From an uncultured Parabacteroides sp. (GTDB taxonomy: Bacteria > Bacteroidota > Bacteroidia > Bacteroidales > Tannerellaceae): a stretch of 43,802 nt of DNA. The notes below the pieces were generated by a model, which did not search any database, had not been told where the DNA came from, and saw nothing but the letters and a program-made list of their open reading frames with translations. Position 1 is the stretch's first letter. Each line of letters opens with the position of its first letter. The stretch is taken from contig CALUZR010000028.1 of NCBI GenBank assembly GCA_944325335.1, positions 1-43,802 of the forward strand, read 5' to 3'. This document shows positions 35,465 to 43,385 of the stretch, piece after piece. Position numbers and translations under genes: made by a program.

Positions 35465-36631
35465 TTATTTTTCTATTATAAACACATAATTCTCTTGCTT
35501 CTTGAACCAACTGACTATTTCTATATAAATGGAATAGAGCTGGTCAAGCAAATCGAAGAACAAAAATGTCCATGGCGATATCTGTTGCTGGAGCGACTTC
35601 GATGCACGCACAAACAGATAACCTTTTACGCCAACATAAAGCGCTCCCAACAAGCCAGCCAACAAAGCAAGCCACCATTTCCCCATGATTCCACAGACCA
35701 ACAATCCGATATCTATTCCCCAAAACAACCAAAAGCAAACGCTCTCCCACTTGAAAAAGCGATAGGACTTGCAAGCATAGAGCGATTGCGTGCTCCGGCG
35801 CATGATGCGTCCAGCGGTCCATTCCTTCAAACGTGGGACGCGGGTTCGCTTCAAGATGCTATCCGGCGCATACGCGGCGCGGGCATTCTCGCGGTTGGCC
35901 GCCTCGCTAATGAACAAGCTATCTTCGCCGCTCTTCAGGTAGAATTGGTTGTAAAACCCTTTGTGCTGGAAGAAAAGCTCCTTCGTATAGGAAAGATTCT
36001 TGTTTGTCCCGCCATAAAAGCGTTTCCACACGCCGGCCGAAAGGTATTGCAACCCATATTTCAAATTATCGAAGGCGATGAAGCGGTCCGTAAACCTTTC
36101 GGCATAAGGATAGGCGCAGAAACCAGTCACGAGTTGCGTCCGTTCGCCGTAAGCCGCCATCATGGTTTTCATCCAATTCCGGTTGAAAGGCTCGCAATCG
36201 GCTTCCGTAAAGAGCAACCGGTTGTAGCGCGCCGCCTTAATGCCCAGCGTAAGGGCGAGCTTCTTCTTCGAGATATAACGGGCTCCGGGTGGAATATAGG
36301 TGTAATAAAGCGTCGGATGCGCGGCCTTCAGGCGGCTCAAGACTTCGCGGCAAGGCTCGGAAAGTCCGTCGCTCACGACAATGACCTCGAACTGCGGATA
36401 GTCCTGCTCCAAGAAAGCCGGCAGATGCGTCCGAAGCTGCTCCGCATGATCCTCCGCATAGACAATGAGAGACACGGGCTGGAAATCGTCCGACGTCGTA
36501 CTTCCCTCTGGGTTCCGTTTCCGCCAGGGCCATACGTACACCCTTAGGATATAAAACATCAGCACGAAGAACAGAAGCAAAACGCCTCCCAACAGACCGA
36601 TTTCCAGCACTGTCAATTCCAATCCCTGCAT
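35465..36631 (-). CDS. membrane glycosyltransferase family 2 protein
   Basis: The 388-residue product has an N-terminal membrane helix (about 8-33), a GT-A domain (PVSLIVYAEDHAEQLRTHLPAFLEQDYPQFEVIVVSD-type start, about 52-85) and two or three C-terminal membrane segments (about 295-345). The metal motif reads TEADC where many GT2 enzymes have DXD. A later GEDSLFISEA and a basic RIMRR stand where QxxRW occurs in processive enzymes. The product is unknown; cell-envelope polysaccharide or lipid glycosylation is likely. It lies 9 bp after lysA. Confidence 0.82.
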   Translation of the reverse strand: MQGLELTVLEIGLLGGVLLLFFVLMFYILRVYVWPWRKRNPEGSTTSDDFQPVSLIVYAEDHAEQLRTHLPAFLEQDYPQFEVIVVSDGLSEPCREVLSRLKAAHPTLYYTYIPPGARYISKKKLALTLGIKAARYNRLLFTEADCEPFNRNWMKTMMAAYGERTQLVTGFCAYPYAERFTDRFIAFDNLKYGLQYLSAGVWKRFYGGTNKNLSYTKELFFQHKGFYNQFYLKSGEDSLFISEAANRENARAAYAPDSILKRTRVPRLKEWTAGRIMRRSTQSLYACKSYRFFKWESVCFWLFWGIDIGLLVCGIMGKWWLALLAGLLGALYVGVKGYLFVRASKSLQQQISPWTFLFFDLLDQLYSIYIEIVSWFKKQENYVFIIEK

Positions 36632-36640
36632 CCCTTTGCC

Positions 36641-37804
36641 TTAGAGTTGGTCTGAATAATAAGCCTTCGGAAGCGCACGGCAGTTGTATTGCGACGCCAT
36701 GACCTCGCCGTAAGCGCCGGCCGAACGGAGCGCGATGAAGTCCCCGCGATGTGTCTCATTCAGCTCCACATCCTTTCCGAAGACATCCGACGATTCGCAA
36801 ATCGGGCCGACCACGTCGTAGAGCTCCACCTCGCCGTCGCTCGAGAGGTTTTCGATGCGGTGGTAGGCGTCGTACATGGCGGGGCGTATCAGGTCCGTAA
36901 ACCCGGCGTCGAGGATGGCAAACTTCTTCGCCTCGCCCTCTTTCACATACAAAACGCGCGAAATCAACGTACCGCATTGCGCCACGACAGAACGTCCCGG
37001 CTCGAAATGCACTTGCTGCCCGGGGCGGAGCTGGAGCAACTTCTTGAACACGGCAAAATAATTGTCGAACGCCGGAATGGGCAGGTGGTTCGGGTGGTAA
37101 TAATCGATGCCCAAGCCACCGCCGAAGTTCAGGTTCTCGACCTGGATGCCGCGCGCCTCCAGTTCGTCCTGGATCTCGTTCATGCGGATGGCGAGGTTGC
37201 GGAAGGCGGACATGTCCGTGATCTGCGAACCGATATGCGCATGGATGCCAATGAGCCGTACGTGCGGCATCTGCTTCATCGCGTCGAGCACCTTGCCCAG
37301 CAGCCCGAGGTTGATGCCGAACTTATTTTCCTTCAGCCCGGTCGTGATCTTGGCATGCGTATGGGCGTCTACTTCCGGATTGATACGCAGGGCGATGCGG
37401 GCCGTCTTTCCTTTCGCCGCCGCCCGCTCGTTGATGATTTCCAGCTCGGCCAGCGACTCGACGTTGAAGCAGAAGATGTCGGCATCCAGGCCCAAATCAA
37501 TCTCCCAGTCCGCCTTGCCCACGCCGGCAAAGACCACCTTCCCGGCCGGGAAACCCGCGTCCAACGCTGCCCGGACTTCGCCCCCGCTCACGCAATCGGC
37601 GCCCAGCCCGGCGGCCGCGATGGTCTGCAAGATGCGCGGGTTGGCGTTCGCCTTCACGGCATAATGCACGTGGTATCCATACTTGCCCGACTCGGTCTTG
37701 ACCACTTCCAGCGTCTCGCCCAGCAGCTTCATATCATAATAATAGAATGGCGTCTGCAACGCCTCGAACTTCTCTATCGGAAATTTTCCTTTCAGTATAT
37801 ACAT
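36641..37804 (-). CDS. lysA: diaminopimelate decarboxylase
   Basis: PLP enzyme that makes L-lysine from meso-diaminopimelate. The 387-residue product has the PLP lysine in HVHYAVKANANP (about 48), GADCVSGGEV, HAHIGSQITD (about 190), NFGGGLGIDYYHPN, FEPGRSVVAQCGTLI (about 275) and the substrate-site cysteine in GPICESSDVFGKD (about 340). It leads a probable lysA-GT2-rlmN run. No clear promoter lies directly upstream; the space up to aspartokinase is filled by dyad array D. Confidence 0.96.
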   Translation of the reverse strand: MYILKGKFPIEKFEALQTPFYYYDMKLLGETLEVVKTESGKYGYHVHYAVKANANPRILQTIAAAGLGADCVSGGEVRAALDAGFPAGKVVFAGVGKADWEIDLGLDADIFCFNVESLAELEIINERAAAKGKTARIALRINPEVDAHTHAKITTGLKENKFGINLGLLGKVLDAMKQMPHVRLIGIHAHIGSQITDMSAFRNLAIRMNEIQDELEARGIQVENLNFGGGLGIDYYHPNHLPIPAFDNYFAVFKKLLQLRPGQQVHFEPGRSVVAQCGTLISRVLYVKEGEAKKFAILDAGFTDLIRPAMYDAYHRIENLSSDGEVELYDVVGPICESSDVFGKDVELNETHRGDFIALRSAGAYGEVMASQYNCRALPKAYYSDQL

Positions 37805-37840
37805 AAGCTTATTCTTTAAATTTCAGTCTAAAAACAGATT

Positions 37841-38103
37841 TTGCAACGATTGCAAAATGGTTTCCAGGAGCTGGAAAGGACTTTGCAACGATTGCAAAGC
37901 GGTTTCCAGGAGCTGGAAAGGACTTTGCAACGATTGCAAAACGATTTCCAGGAGCTGGAAAGGCTGCACAACGATTGCAAAACGGTTTCCAGGAGCTGGA
38001 AAGGCTGCACAACGATTGCAAAACGATTTCCAGATGCTGGAAAGGCCGCGCAACGATTGCAAAACGATTTCCAGATGCTGGAAAGGCCGCGCAACGATTG
38101 CAA
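37841..38103. repeat. dyad array D: 41/42-bp repeats between lysC and lysA
   Basis: CGATTGCAA recurs seven times (37847, 37889, 37931, 37972, 38013, 38054, 38095) with steps 42, 42, 41, 41, 41, 41. TTTCCAG recurs six times (37861, 37903, 37945, 37986, 38027, 38068), each paired with CTGGAAA across GAG or ATG. The other dyad is TTGCAA-CGA-TTGCAA. Centres alternate at 20-21 bp. The switch to 41-bp steps breaks any reading frame, so the pattern is not protein coding. The gap 37805-38210 holds no gene. Confidence 0.9.
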
Positions 38104-38210
38104 AACGGCGCCGCGCCCCCTTTCCGGGACACATGCGAAAGGCTGCCCCCGCCGCTATCCCTTTTCGGATAAAACGGAGCGGAACGCAGCCTTCGGTTGT
38201 TTCTTTCTTC

Positions 38211-39527
38211 TTATTTACGGTTGAACAAATGGTCGCTCAATGCCTGCAGGGCGCGCTGCTTGTCGGCCGCCTTGACGAGGAGCGATACGTTGAAATTGCT
38301 TCCGCCGTAGGAAATCATGCGGACGGGCACCTCCTTCATCGCGTCGACGATGCGGGCTTCGAAACCGACGTTGTCCCATTCCAAATCGCCCACGACGCAG
38401 ACAATCACCATGTCCTCGTCTACCGAAACCGTGCCGTACTTCTTCAGGTCTGTCACGATTTCTTCCAAATGCTTGCGGTTGTCGATCGTCACCGATACGC
38501 CTACTTCCGACGTGGTAATCATGTCGATCGGCGTCTGGTAGTTCTCGAAGATTTCAAACACCTTGCGCAGGAAACCGGTAGCCAACAGCATGCGTCCGCT
38601 CTTGATTTTGATGGCCGTGATGTTGTCTTTGGCCGCCACCGCCTTGATTTTACCCTTCTCCGTCTGGTTGGAAATCAACGTGCCGGGGGCGTCGGGCTGC
38701 ATCGTATTCAACAAACGAACCGGGATATTGTTTATCTTGGCCGGCAGGATGCAGGTCGGATGCAAGATCTTCGCCCCGAAGTAAGCTAACTCGGCCGCCT
38801 CTTCGAAATGCAGCTGGCGGACAGGCGAAGTACCCGAGACGTAACGCGGGTCGTTGTTGTGCATGCCGTCGATGTCGGTCCAGATCTGGATTTCCTCTGC
38901 CTTGAGGGCCGCCCCGATGAGCGACGCGCTGTAATCGCTACCGCCGCGCTGGAGGTTGTCGATTTCGCCATACGCATTGCGGCAGATGTATCCCTGCGTG
39001 ATATACAGGTCGGCCTCCGGATGTTCGCCGAGGAGCTTCAAGAGCTTTTCCTTGATATATACGGGGTCCGGTTCCGCATTCTTGTCCGTCCGCATATAAT
39101 CGAGCGCCGGAATCATGACCGAATTGACGCCCCGTTCCTTCAGGTAGAGGTCCATCATGCCGGTCGACATCAATTCGCCCTGCGCCAGCACGACTTTCTC
39201 TTCGAACAGCGTAAAGAGGTCTTTCGTGAACGAGCGGATGTGGTCGAAATGGGCCGTGACGAGCTCGCGCGCTTTCTGCTTATACTCTTCCGTGCTGTAA
39301 AGCTCTTCGATATGTCCCAGATATTTGTGCAGGAGGTTGTTGATAATCTCGTTCGCACCGTCCGGATTCTTCTTGTAGAGGTAATCCGAAATTTCCACCA
39401 ACGAATTGGTAGTTCCCGACATGGCCGAGAGAACGATGATGTTTTTCTCTCCCATAATCAGATTTGCGACATCCTTCATGCGCTGTGCCGAACCCACAGA
39501 CGTGCCGCCAAACTTTAATACTTTCAT
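38211..39527 (-). CDS. lysC: aspartate kinase (monofunctional)
   Basis: Phosphorylates L-aspartate, the first step toward lysine, threonine and methionine. The 438-residue product starts KVLKFGGTSVGSAQRMKDVANLI (kinase phosphate loop) and has QGYICRNAYGEIDNLQRGGSDYSASLIG (about 170) and WTDIDGMHNNDPRYV. Two ACT domains follow (from about 300), so feedback control by an amino acid, probably lysine given the lysA neighbour, is expected. It is not fused to homoserine dehydrogenase. It lies 406 bp upstream of lysA on the same strand. Confidence 0.94.
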   Translation of the reverse strand: MKVLKFGGTSVGSAQRMKDVANLIMGEKNIIVLSAMSGTTNSLVEISDYLYKKNPDGANEIINNLLHKYLGHIEELYSTEEYKQKARELVTAHFDHIRSFTKDLFTLFEEKVVLAQGELMSTGMMDLYLKERGVNSVMIPALDYMRTDKNAEPDPVYIKEKLLKLLGEHPEADLYITQGYICRNAYGEIDNLQRGGSDYSASLIGAALKAEEIQIWTDIDGMHNNDPRYVSGTSPVRQLHFEEAAELAYFGAKILHPTCILPAKINNIPVRLLNTMQPDAPGTLISNQTEKGKIKAVAAKDNITAIKIKSGRMLLATGFLRKVFEIFENYQTPIDMITTSEVGVSVTIDNRKHLEEIVTDLKKYGTVSVDEDMVIVCVVGDLEWDNVGFEARIVDAMKEVPVRMISYGGSNFNVSLLVKAADKQRALQALSDHLFNRK

Positions 39528-39579
39528 TTCCTTTATCTATAATTTATTTATTCTCAACCAACCAGTAAAGATGCGGGTG

Positions 39580-39587
39580 CAAAGTTA
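39580..39587 (-). promoter_or_regulatory. -7 element for aspartate kinase
   Basis: TAACTTTG on the minus strand fits TAnnTTTG, 52 bp before the start codon. The matching -33 position falls in the 3' end of the ftsE-like gene and is weak. Confidence 0.4.
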
Positions 39588-39596
39588 CGAATATTT

Positions 39597-40274
39597 TTAG
39601 TTATCCACATCATATAAACAAGCATTCTCGCACTTCACGATGCGAGCCGGATAGTTGTGCACCAGCGTATAATTGTGCGTCGTCATGATGACGGCCGTCC
39701 CTTTCTTGCAAATCTCGTGCAGAAGGCGGACGATCTGCCCGCTGGTCTCCGGGTCGAGGTTTCCCGTCGGTTCGTCTGCCAAGATGATGTCCGGCGCATT
39801 GAGCAAAGCACGCGCAATGACGATACGTTGCTGCTCTCCGCCAGAGAGTTCGTGCGGCATCTTATAGCCTTTGTTCTGCATGCCCACTTGCTGGAGCACC
39901 TCGTCGATGCGGCGTTGGATATCCCGTTTCTTCTTCCAACCCGTCGCCCGGAGGACGAATTCCAGGTTTTTCAAGACGGAGCGGTCTGTCAGCAATTGGA
40001 AATCCTGGAAGACGATGCCCAACTTACGGCGCAAGTAGGGCACGTCCTTCCACTTTATCTTCCGGAGATTGTAGTTCAAAAGGCGCGCCTCTCCCTTGCA
40101 GAGCGGAATCTCGCAATAGAGCGCCTTCAGCAAACTACTCTTTCCCGAACCTACTTTGCCAATCACATAGACGAACTCACCGGCATGGAGCGCAAACGAA
40201 GCCCCTTGCAGGATGAGATTCTCGTCCCGGCAAATCTCTATTCCATCCAATTGAAGCAAGACCGCATCTTCCAT
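39597..40274 (-). CDS. ftsE: FtsE-like cell-division ABC transporter ATPase
   Basis: Cytosolic ATPase of 225 residues. Walker A is GKVGSGKSSL (about 39), Q-loop FQDFQLL, signature LSGGEQQR (about 142), Walker B IILADEPTGNLD (about 162) and H-loop TTHN. FtsE works with the membrane protein FtsX to activate peptidoglycan hydrolysis at division. No ftsX gene is adjacent. It lies 6 bp after hisIE on the same strand and is probably cotranscribed with the his genes. LolD-type ATPases are close relatives, so the name is likely but not certain. Confidence 0.82.
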   Translation of the reverse strand: MEDAVLLQLDGIEICRDENLILQGASFALHAGEFVYVIGKVGSGKSSLLKALYCEIPLCKGEARLLNYNLRKIKWKDVPYLRRKLGIVFQDFQLLTDRSVLKNLEFVLRATGWKKKRDIQRRIDEVLQQVGMQNKGYKMPHELSGGEQQRIVIARALLNAPDIILADEPTGNLDPETSGQIVRLLHEICKKGTAVIMTTHNYTLVHNYPARIVKCENACLYDVDN

Positions 40275-40280
40275 CGCCGC

Positions 40281-40880
40281 TTATTCTTTATGCCGTTTCT
40301 TCAATTCGCGCGCCAAATCCTCGATGCGAAGTCCTTTGCTGGTAAGGAGTACCATGAGGTGATAAATCAAATCGGCCGCTTCATAGACCAGGCGGTCTTC
40401 CGTCCCGTTTGTCGCTTCGATTACCGTTTCGACGGCCTCTTCGCCCACTTTCTGCGCCATGCGGTTCACGCCCTTCTGGAAAAGGGAAGTCGTGTAGGAA
40501 CCTTCCGGCATTTCCATCCGGCGACGTTCGATAAAACTCTGGAGGTATTTCAAGAACATCACGTCCTCTTCAATCTTCTCGCCGAAGCAAGTACCCGAAC
40601 CGGTATGGCAAACAGGCCCTGCCGGAATCGCTTTAATCAAGATCGTATCACGGTCGCAATCCGGTGTGATGGATACGACTTGCAATGTATTTCCAGTCGT
40701 TTCACCTTTCATCCACAAACGATTCTTCGTCCGGCTGAAAAAGACAACCTTGTTTGTTTCCAATGTCTTTTGATAAGCCTCTTCGTTCATGAAACCCAAC
40801 ATCAGGACTTTATTCGTCACACTGTCCTGAATCACGGCGGGAAGCAACCCGCCCATCTTCTCAAAATCTAAATTTACCAT
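40281..40880 (-). CDS. hisIE: bifunctional phosphoribosyl-AMP cyclohydrolase / phosphoribosyl-ATP pyrophosphatase
   Basis: Carries out steps 2 and 3 of histidine synthesis. The 199-residue product joins an N-terminal HisI domain (VLMLGFMNEEAYQKTLET, RTKNRLWMKGETTGN, TPDCDRD and GPVCHTGSGTCF with zinc-binding cysteines, to about 105) to a C-terminal HisE domain (GSYTTSLFQKGVNRMAQKVGEEAVETVIEA, about 125-199). It follows hisF by 14 bp. Confidence 0.96.
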   Translation of the reverse strand: MVNLDFEKMGGLLPAVIQDSVTNKVLMLGFMNEEAYQKTLETNKVVFFSRTKNRLWMKGETTGNTLQVVSITPDCDRDTILIKAIPAGPVCHTGSGTCFGEKIEEDVMFLKYLQSFIERRRMEMPEGSYTTSLFQKGVNRMAQKVGEEAVETVIEATNGTEDRLVYEAADLIYHLMVLLTSKGLRIEDLARELKKRHKE

Positions 40881-40894
40881 ATATAATCACTAAC

Positions 40895-41668
40895 TTATAG
40901 CCTTACATTTATACCTTCGCGCTGCAAATACAGCTTCAATTCATCTATTTTAATCTCCCCGAAATGGAAAACGCTGGCGGCTAATGCGGCATCGGCCTTT
41001 CCTTGCACAAATGCATCGCGGAAATGTTCCATCTGCCCTGCCCCGCCCGAAGCGATGATCGGAATCGGGAGTTCGTCGGATAGGCGAGCCAATGCCTCGT
41101 TGGCGTATCCGGTCTTCACCCCGTCGTGCGTCATGCTGGTAAAGAGGATTTCGCCTGCTCCCCGGTCGGCAGCTTCACGTGCCCAGCTGAAGAGTTGTTT
41201 GTCCGTCGGGATGCGTCCTCCGTTCAGATAGCAAATCCAATCCTCGTTCTCTTGGTTGGCATCGATAGCCACCACGCAGACTTGGCTTCCGAAGTGGCCT
41301 GCGATCTCGTCTATCAATTTCGGATTCCGGATAGCCGCCGAATTGATGGAGACTTTATCGGCTCCTGCGTTTAAGAGGCGGTCCACGTCTTGCAATTCAT
41401 GGATGCCGCCGCCCACGGTAAAGGGAATGCTGATATGCGCCGCCACTTGGCGAACCAGTTCGGTAAATGTCTTCCGTCCTTCGTGCGAGGCGGTAATATC
41501 CAAATAGACCAGCTCGTCTGCACCGGCACGACTATAGGCGGCACCCAATTCGACCGGGTCACCCGCATCACGGAAATTGACGAAGTTAACGCCCTTCACC
41601 GTCTTTCCGTCCTTGATATCCAAACAAGGGATGATTCGTTTGGCCAATGAAAATTCTTCATTCTTCAT
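40895..41668 (-). CDS. hisF: imidazole glycerol phosphate synthase, cyclase subunit
   Basis: With HisH it turns PRFAR into imidazole glycerol phosphate and AICAR. The 257-residue TIM barrel has [22 protein letters not shown] (catalytic Asp about 18), [20 protein letters not shown] (catalytic Asp about 137) and [17 protein letters not shown]. The first seven residues, MKNEEFS, precede the normal family start (usually M-LAKRI) and are encoded by a GAATGAAGAAT repeat that also supplies the start codon. It is 2 bp from the hisA stop. Confidence 0.96.
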   Translation of the reverse strand: MKNEEFSLAKRIIPCLDIKDGKTVKGVNFVNFRDAGDPVELGAAYSRAGADELVYLDITASHEGRKTFTELVRQVAAHISIPFTVGGGIHELQDVDRLLNAGADKVSINSAAIRNPKLIDEIAGHFGSQVCVVAIDANQENEDWICYLNGGRIPTDKQLFSWAREAADRGAGEILFTSMTHDGVKTGYANEALARLSDELPIPIIASGGAGQMEHFRDAFVQGKADAALAASVFHFGEIKIDELKLYLQREGINVRL

Positions 41669-41670
41669 TC
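41653..41670. repeat. dispersed GAATGAA repeat at the hisA/hisF junction
   Basis: An 18-mer, ATTCTTCATTCTTCATTC, is identical to part of the right arm of the inverted repeat at 21593-21624. Read on the minus strand it contains the hisF start codon, and it lies 2 bp from the hisA stop (TAA, 41671-41673). A degenerate continuation runs on into the hisA end. Confidence 0.75.
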
Positions 41671-42402
41671 TTAATTCCTCATTATGAATCTTTCCAGTTC
41701 TTGAAATGAAATACGTCCTTCGTAAAGGGCTTTTCCGAAGATGACCGCCGGAATGCCCGCCTCAGCCAAGCGTTCGATATCGGCTATCGAACTAACGCCT
41801 CCGCTGGCAACCAGATACACCTCCGGCACTTCGCGTTGTATTTCCTGATATAATTCGACGGCCGGTCCTTGCAACATGCCATCTTTGCTAATGTCCGTAC
41901 AGATGACTTTCCGGACGCCCTTCTGCACATAATCCTGAATAAAGGGTATCAACTCCAACGTAGTTGATTCTTCCCAACCGCCCACGGCTATCTTCCGCTC
42001 CTTGGCATCGGCACCGAGGATAATCCGTTCGCTTCCATACGCCTTCAGCCAGGCAAGGAACCTTTCCGGTTCGCGGACGGCTATGCTTCCGCCCGTCACC
42101 ATCTGCGCCCCGCTTTCGAAAGCAATGCGCAGGTCCTCGTCGCTTTTCAATCCTCCACCGAAGTCGATGCAGAGCTCCGTCTGCGTGGCAATCCTTTCCA
42201 ATGTCCGATAATTCACGATATGCCCCGCCTTGGCTCCGTCCAAATCGACCACATGGAGGCGACGGATGCCCGCGTCTTCCAATCGGCGAGCCATCTCGGC
42301 CGGGTCTTCGGCATACACTTTCTGCGTCCCGAAATCACCTTGCGAGAGGCGGACGCACTTGCCTTCTATCATGTCGATGGCTGGAATCAGTTCTATCATC
42401 AT
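41671..42402 (-). CDS. hisA: phosphoribosylformimino-5-aminoimidazole carboxamide ribotide isomerase
   Basis: Isomerizes ProFAR to PRFAR, the substrate of HisF/HisH. The 243-residue TIM barrel has [22 protein letters not shown] (catalytic Asp about 9), [47 protein letters not shown] (second catalytic Asp about 132) and VASGGVSS. The last codons (IMRN) run into the GAATGAA repeat. It lies 12 bp after hisH. Confidence 0.96.
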   Translation of the reverse strand: MMIELIPAIDMIEGKCVRLSQGDFGTQKVYAEDPAEMARRLEDAGIRRLHVVDLDGAKAGHIVNYRTLERIATQTELCIDFGGGLKSDEDLRIAFESGAQMVTGGSIAVREPERFLAWLKAYGSERIILGADAKERKIAVGGWEESTTLELIPFIQDYVQKGVRKVICTDISKDGMLQGPAVELYQEIQREVPEVYLVASGGVSSIADIERLAEAGIPAVIFGKALYEGRISFQELERFIMRN

Positions 42403-42414
42403 GCTATCTATATA

Positions 42415-43005
42415 TTATAAGGTAAGAAAGTGTTGCAAAATCCGTTCGCCCACCGAACCGCTTTTCTCCGGATGGAATTGCGTGGCAAAGAAATTATCCT
42501 TCTGGAGCGCCGCGCTGAACGGATGGATATAGCCGGTCGTAGCAATCGTGTGTTCGCACACCGGCACATAATAACTATGCACGAAGTAGACGAATTGCCC
42601 TTCGAGCGAAGCATCCAAAAGCGGACTCTTCACGTTGTTTAACGTATTCCACCCCATGTGAGGCACCTTTTCCTCATGCTTTTGGGGGACGAACCGCCGT
42701 ACATCCGCGTCGAAAATACCCAGGCAATCCACATCGCCCTCCTCCGAATGGCGGCACATCAGCTGCATCCCGAGGCAAATGCCCAATACCGGTTGGCGTA
42801 ATCCTCGAATAAAATCTGCCAACCCCTCTTCATGCAGGAAGCGCATCGTAGTAAATGCCTCGCCCACACCGGGGAAGATAATCTTATCCGCCTTAGAAAG
42901 CATCTTCTTGTCTGCCGTAATCAGCGGCGTTACGCCCAACCTTCTTAAGGCATAATCCACCGAACGGATATTCCCCGCATTGTATTTAATGATCGCTACA
43001 TCCAT
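42415..43005 (-). CDS. hisH: imidazole glycerol phosphate synthase, glutamine amidotransferase subunit
   Basis: Class I glutaminase that feeds ammonia to HisF. The 196-residue product has VAIIKYNAGNIRSVDYALRRLG at the start, PGVGEAF, the nucleophile cysteine in LGICLGMQLM (about 80), and the His/Glu pair in ATQFHPEKSG (about 180). The frame is open to 43050, but ATG 43005 fits the family; the longer start would overlap the -7 element at 43039. First gene of hisH-hisA-hisF-hisIE-ftsE. Confidence 0.95.
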   Translation of the reverse strand: MDVAIIKYNAGNIRSVDYALRRLGVTPLITADKKMLSKADKIIFPGVGEAFTTMRFLHEEGLADFIRGLRQPVLGICLGMQLMCRHSEEGDVDCLGIFDADVRRFVPQKHEEKVPHMGWNTLNNVKSPLLDASLEGQFVYFVHSYYVPVCEHTIATTGYIHPFSAALQKDNFFATQFHPEKSGSVGERILQHFLTL

Positions 43006-43038
43006 ATTTTGCTTCTTCTTATTGTTGATGCCAACGTG

Positions 43039-43046
43039 CAAAAGTA
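43039..43046 (-). promoter_or_regulatory. -7 element for the his operon
   Basis: TACTTTTG on the minus strand fits TAnnTTTG, 33 bp before the hisH start. No clear -33 partner is seen. Confidence 0.4.
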
Positions 43047-43181
43047 GCAATTAATCGCTTATCATCTATCTGCCTCAACAAAAAAAGTGTCAAATTCCCC
43101 CTCTTTACCCCCCGTCCAGACAAGAGAAAGCCTGAAAAAGATAGAATGCCGACAGAAAAAAGCGATTTCCCCAAAGAAAAA

Positions 43182-43213
43182 CTTGCAAACCCGGGAGGAA
43201 TGTTGTATCTTTA
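43182..43213 (+). promoter_or_regulatory. candidate distal promoter of the HU-like gene
   Basis: CTTG (43182-43185), 20 bp, TATCTTTA (43206-43213), with one mismatch in each element. If used, the dyad array would be transcribed as a leader. A second -7 candidate, TAACTTTG (43300-43307), lies just past the array; its -33 position would fall inside the fourth dyad. Confidence 0.35.
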
Positions 43214-43287
43214 CGCTGCAGATACATATCTTCAGGTTAAAGATACATATCTGCAGGTTGAAGATATATATCTTTAGCCTAAAGATA
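43207..43287. repeat. dyad array E: four 17-bp dyads at exact 21-bp spacing
   Basis: Units begin ATCT and end AGAT, starting at 43207, 43228, 43249 and 43270, so centres are 43215, 43236, 43257 and 43278. Unit 4 is a perfect dyad (ATCTTTAG-C-CTAAAGAT); units 2 and 3 are partly symmetric and unit 1 only at the ends. AGATA-CA-TATCT between units 2 and 3 is itself a dyad. The gap 43006-43385 holds no gene apart from this array and the promoters. Confidence 0.85.
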
Positions 43288-43385
43288 GAGAATTAGTAGT
43301 AACTTTGGGAAGTTTTGCCCGGCATCTTGGGAATTTATTCTGGGAAGAGGCGAAATTTCCCCTTAAATTAAAGGAGATAAACAAC

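Noticed and set aside
37841..38103. CRISPR array
   Set aside because: There are no unique spacers: all of the 41/42-bp unit repeats, and the units are internally palindromic. No cas genes are in the window. The same applies to arrays B and C.
37823..38134. Repeat-rich small open frames over array D
   Set aside because: The step changes from 42 to 41 bp and the apparent peptides change frame; there is no start context or homology.
37805..38210. Lysine riboswitch upstream of lysA
   Set aside because: The interval is simple tandem repeat, without the varied conserved core and multi-helix junction expected of a lysine riboswitch.
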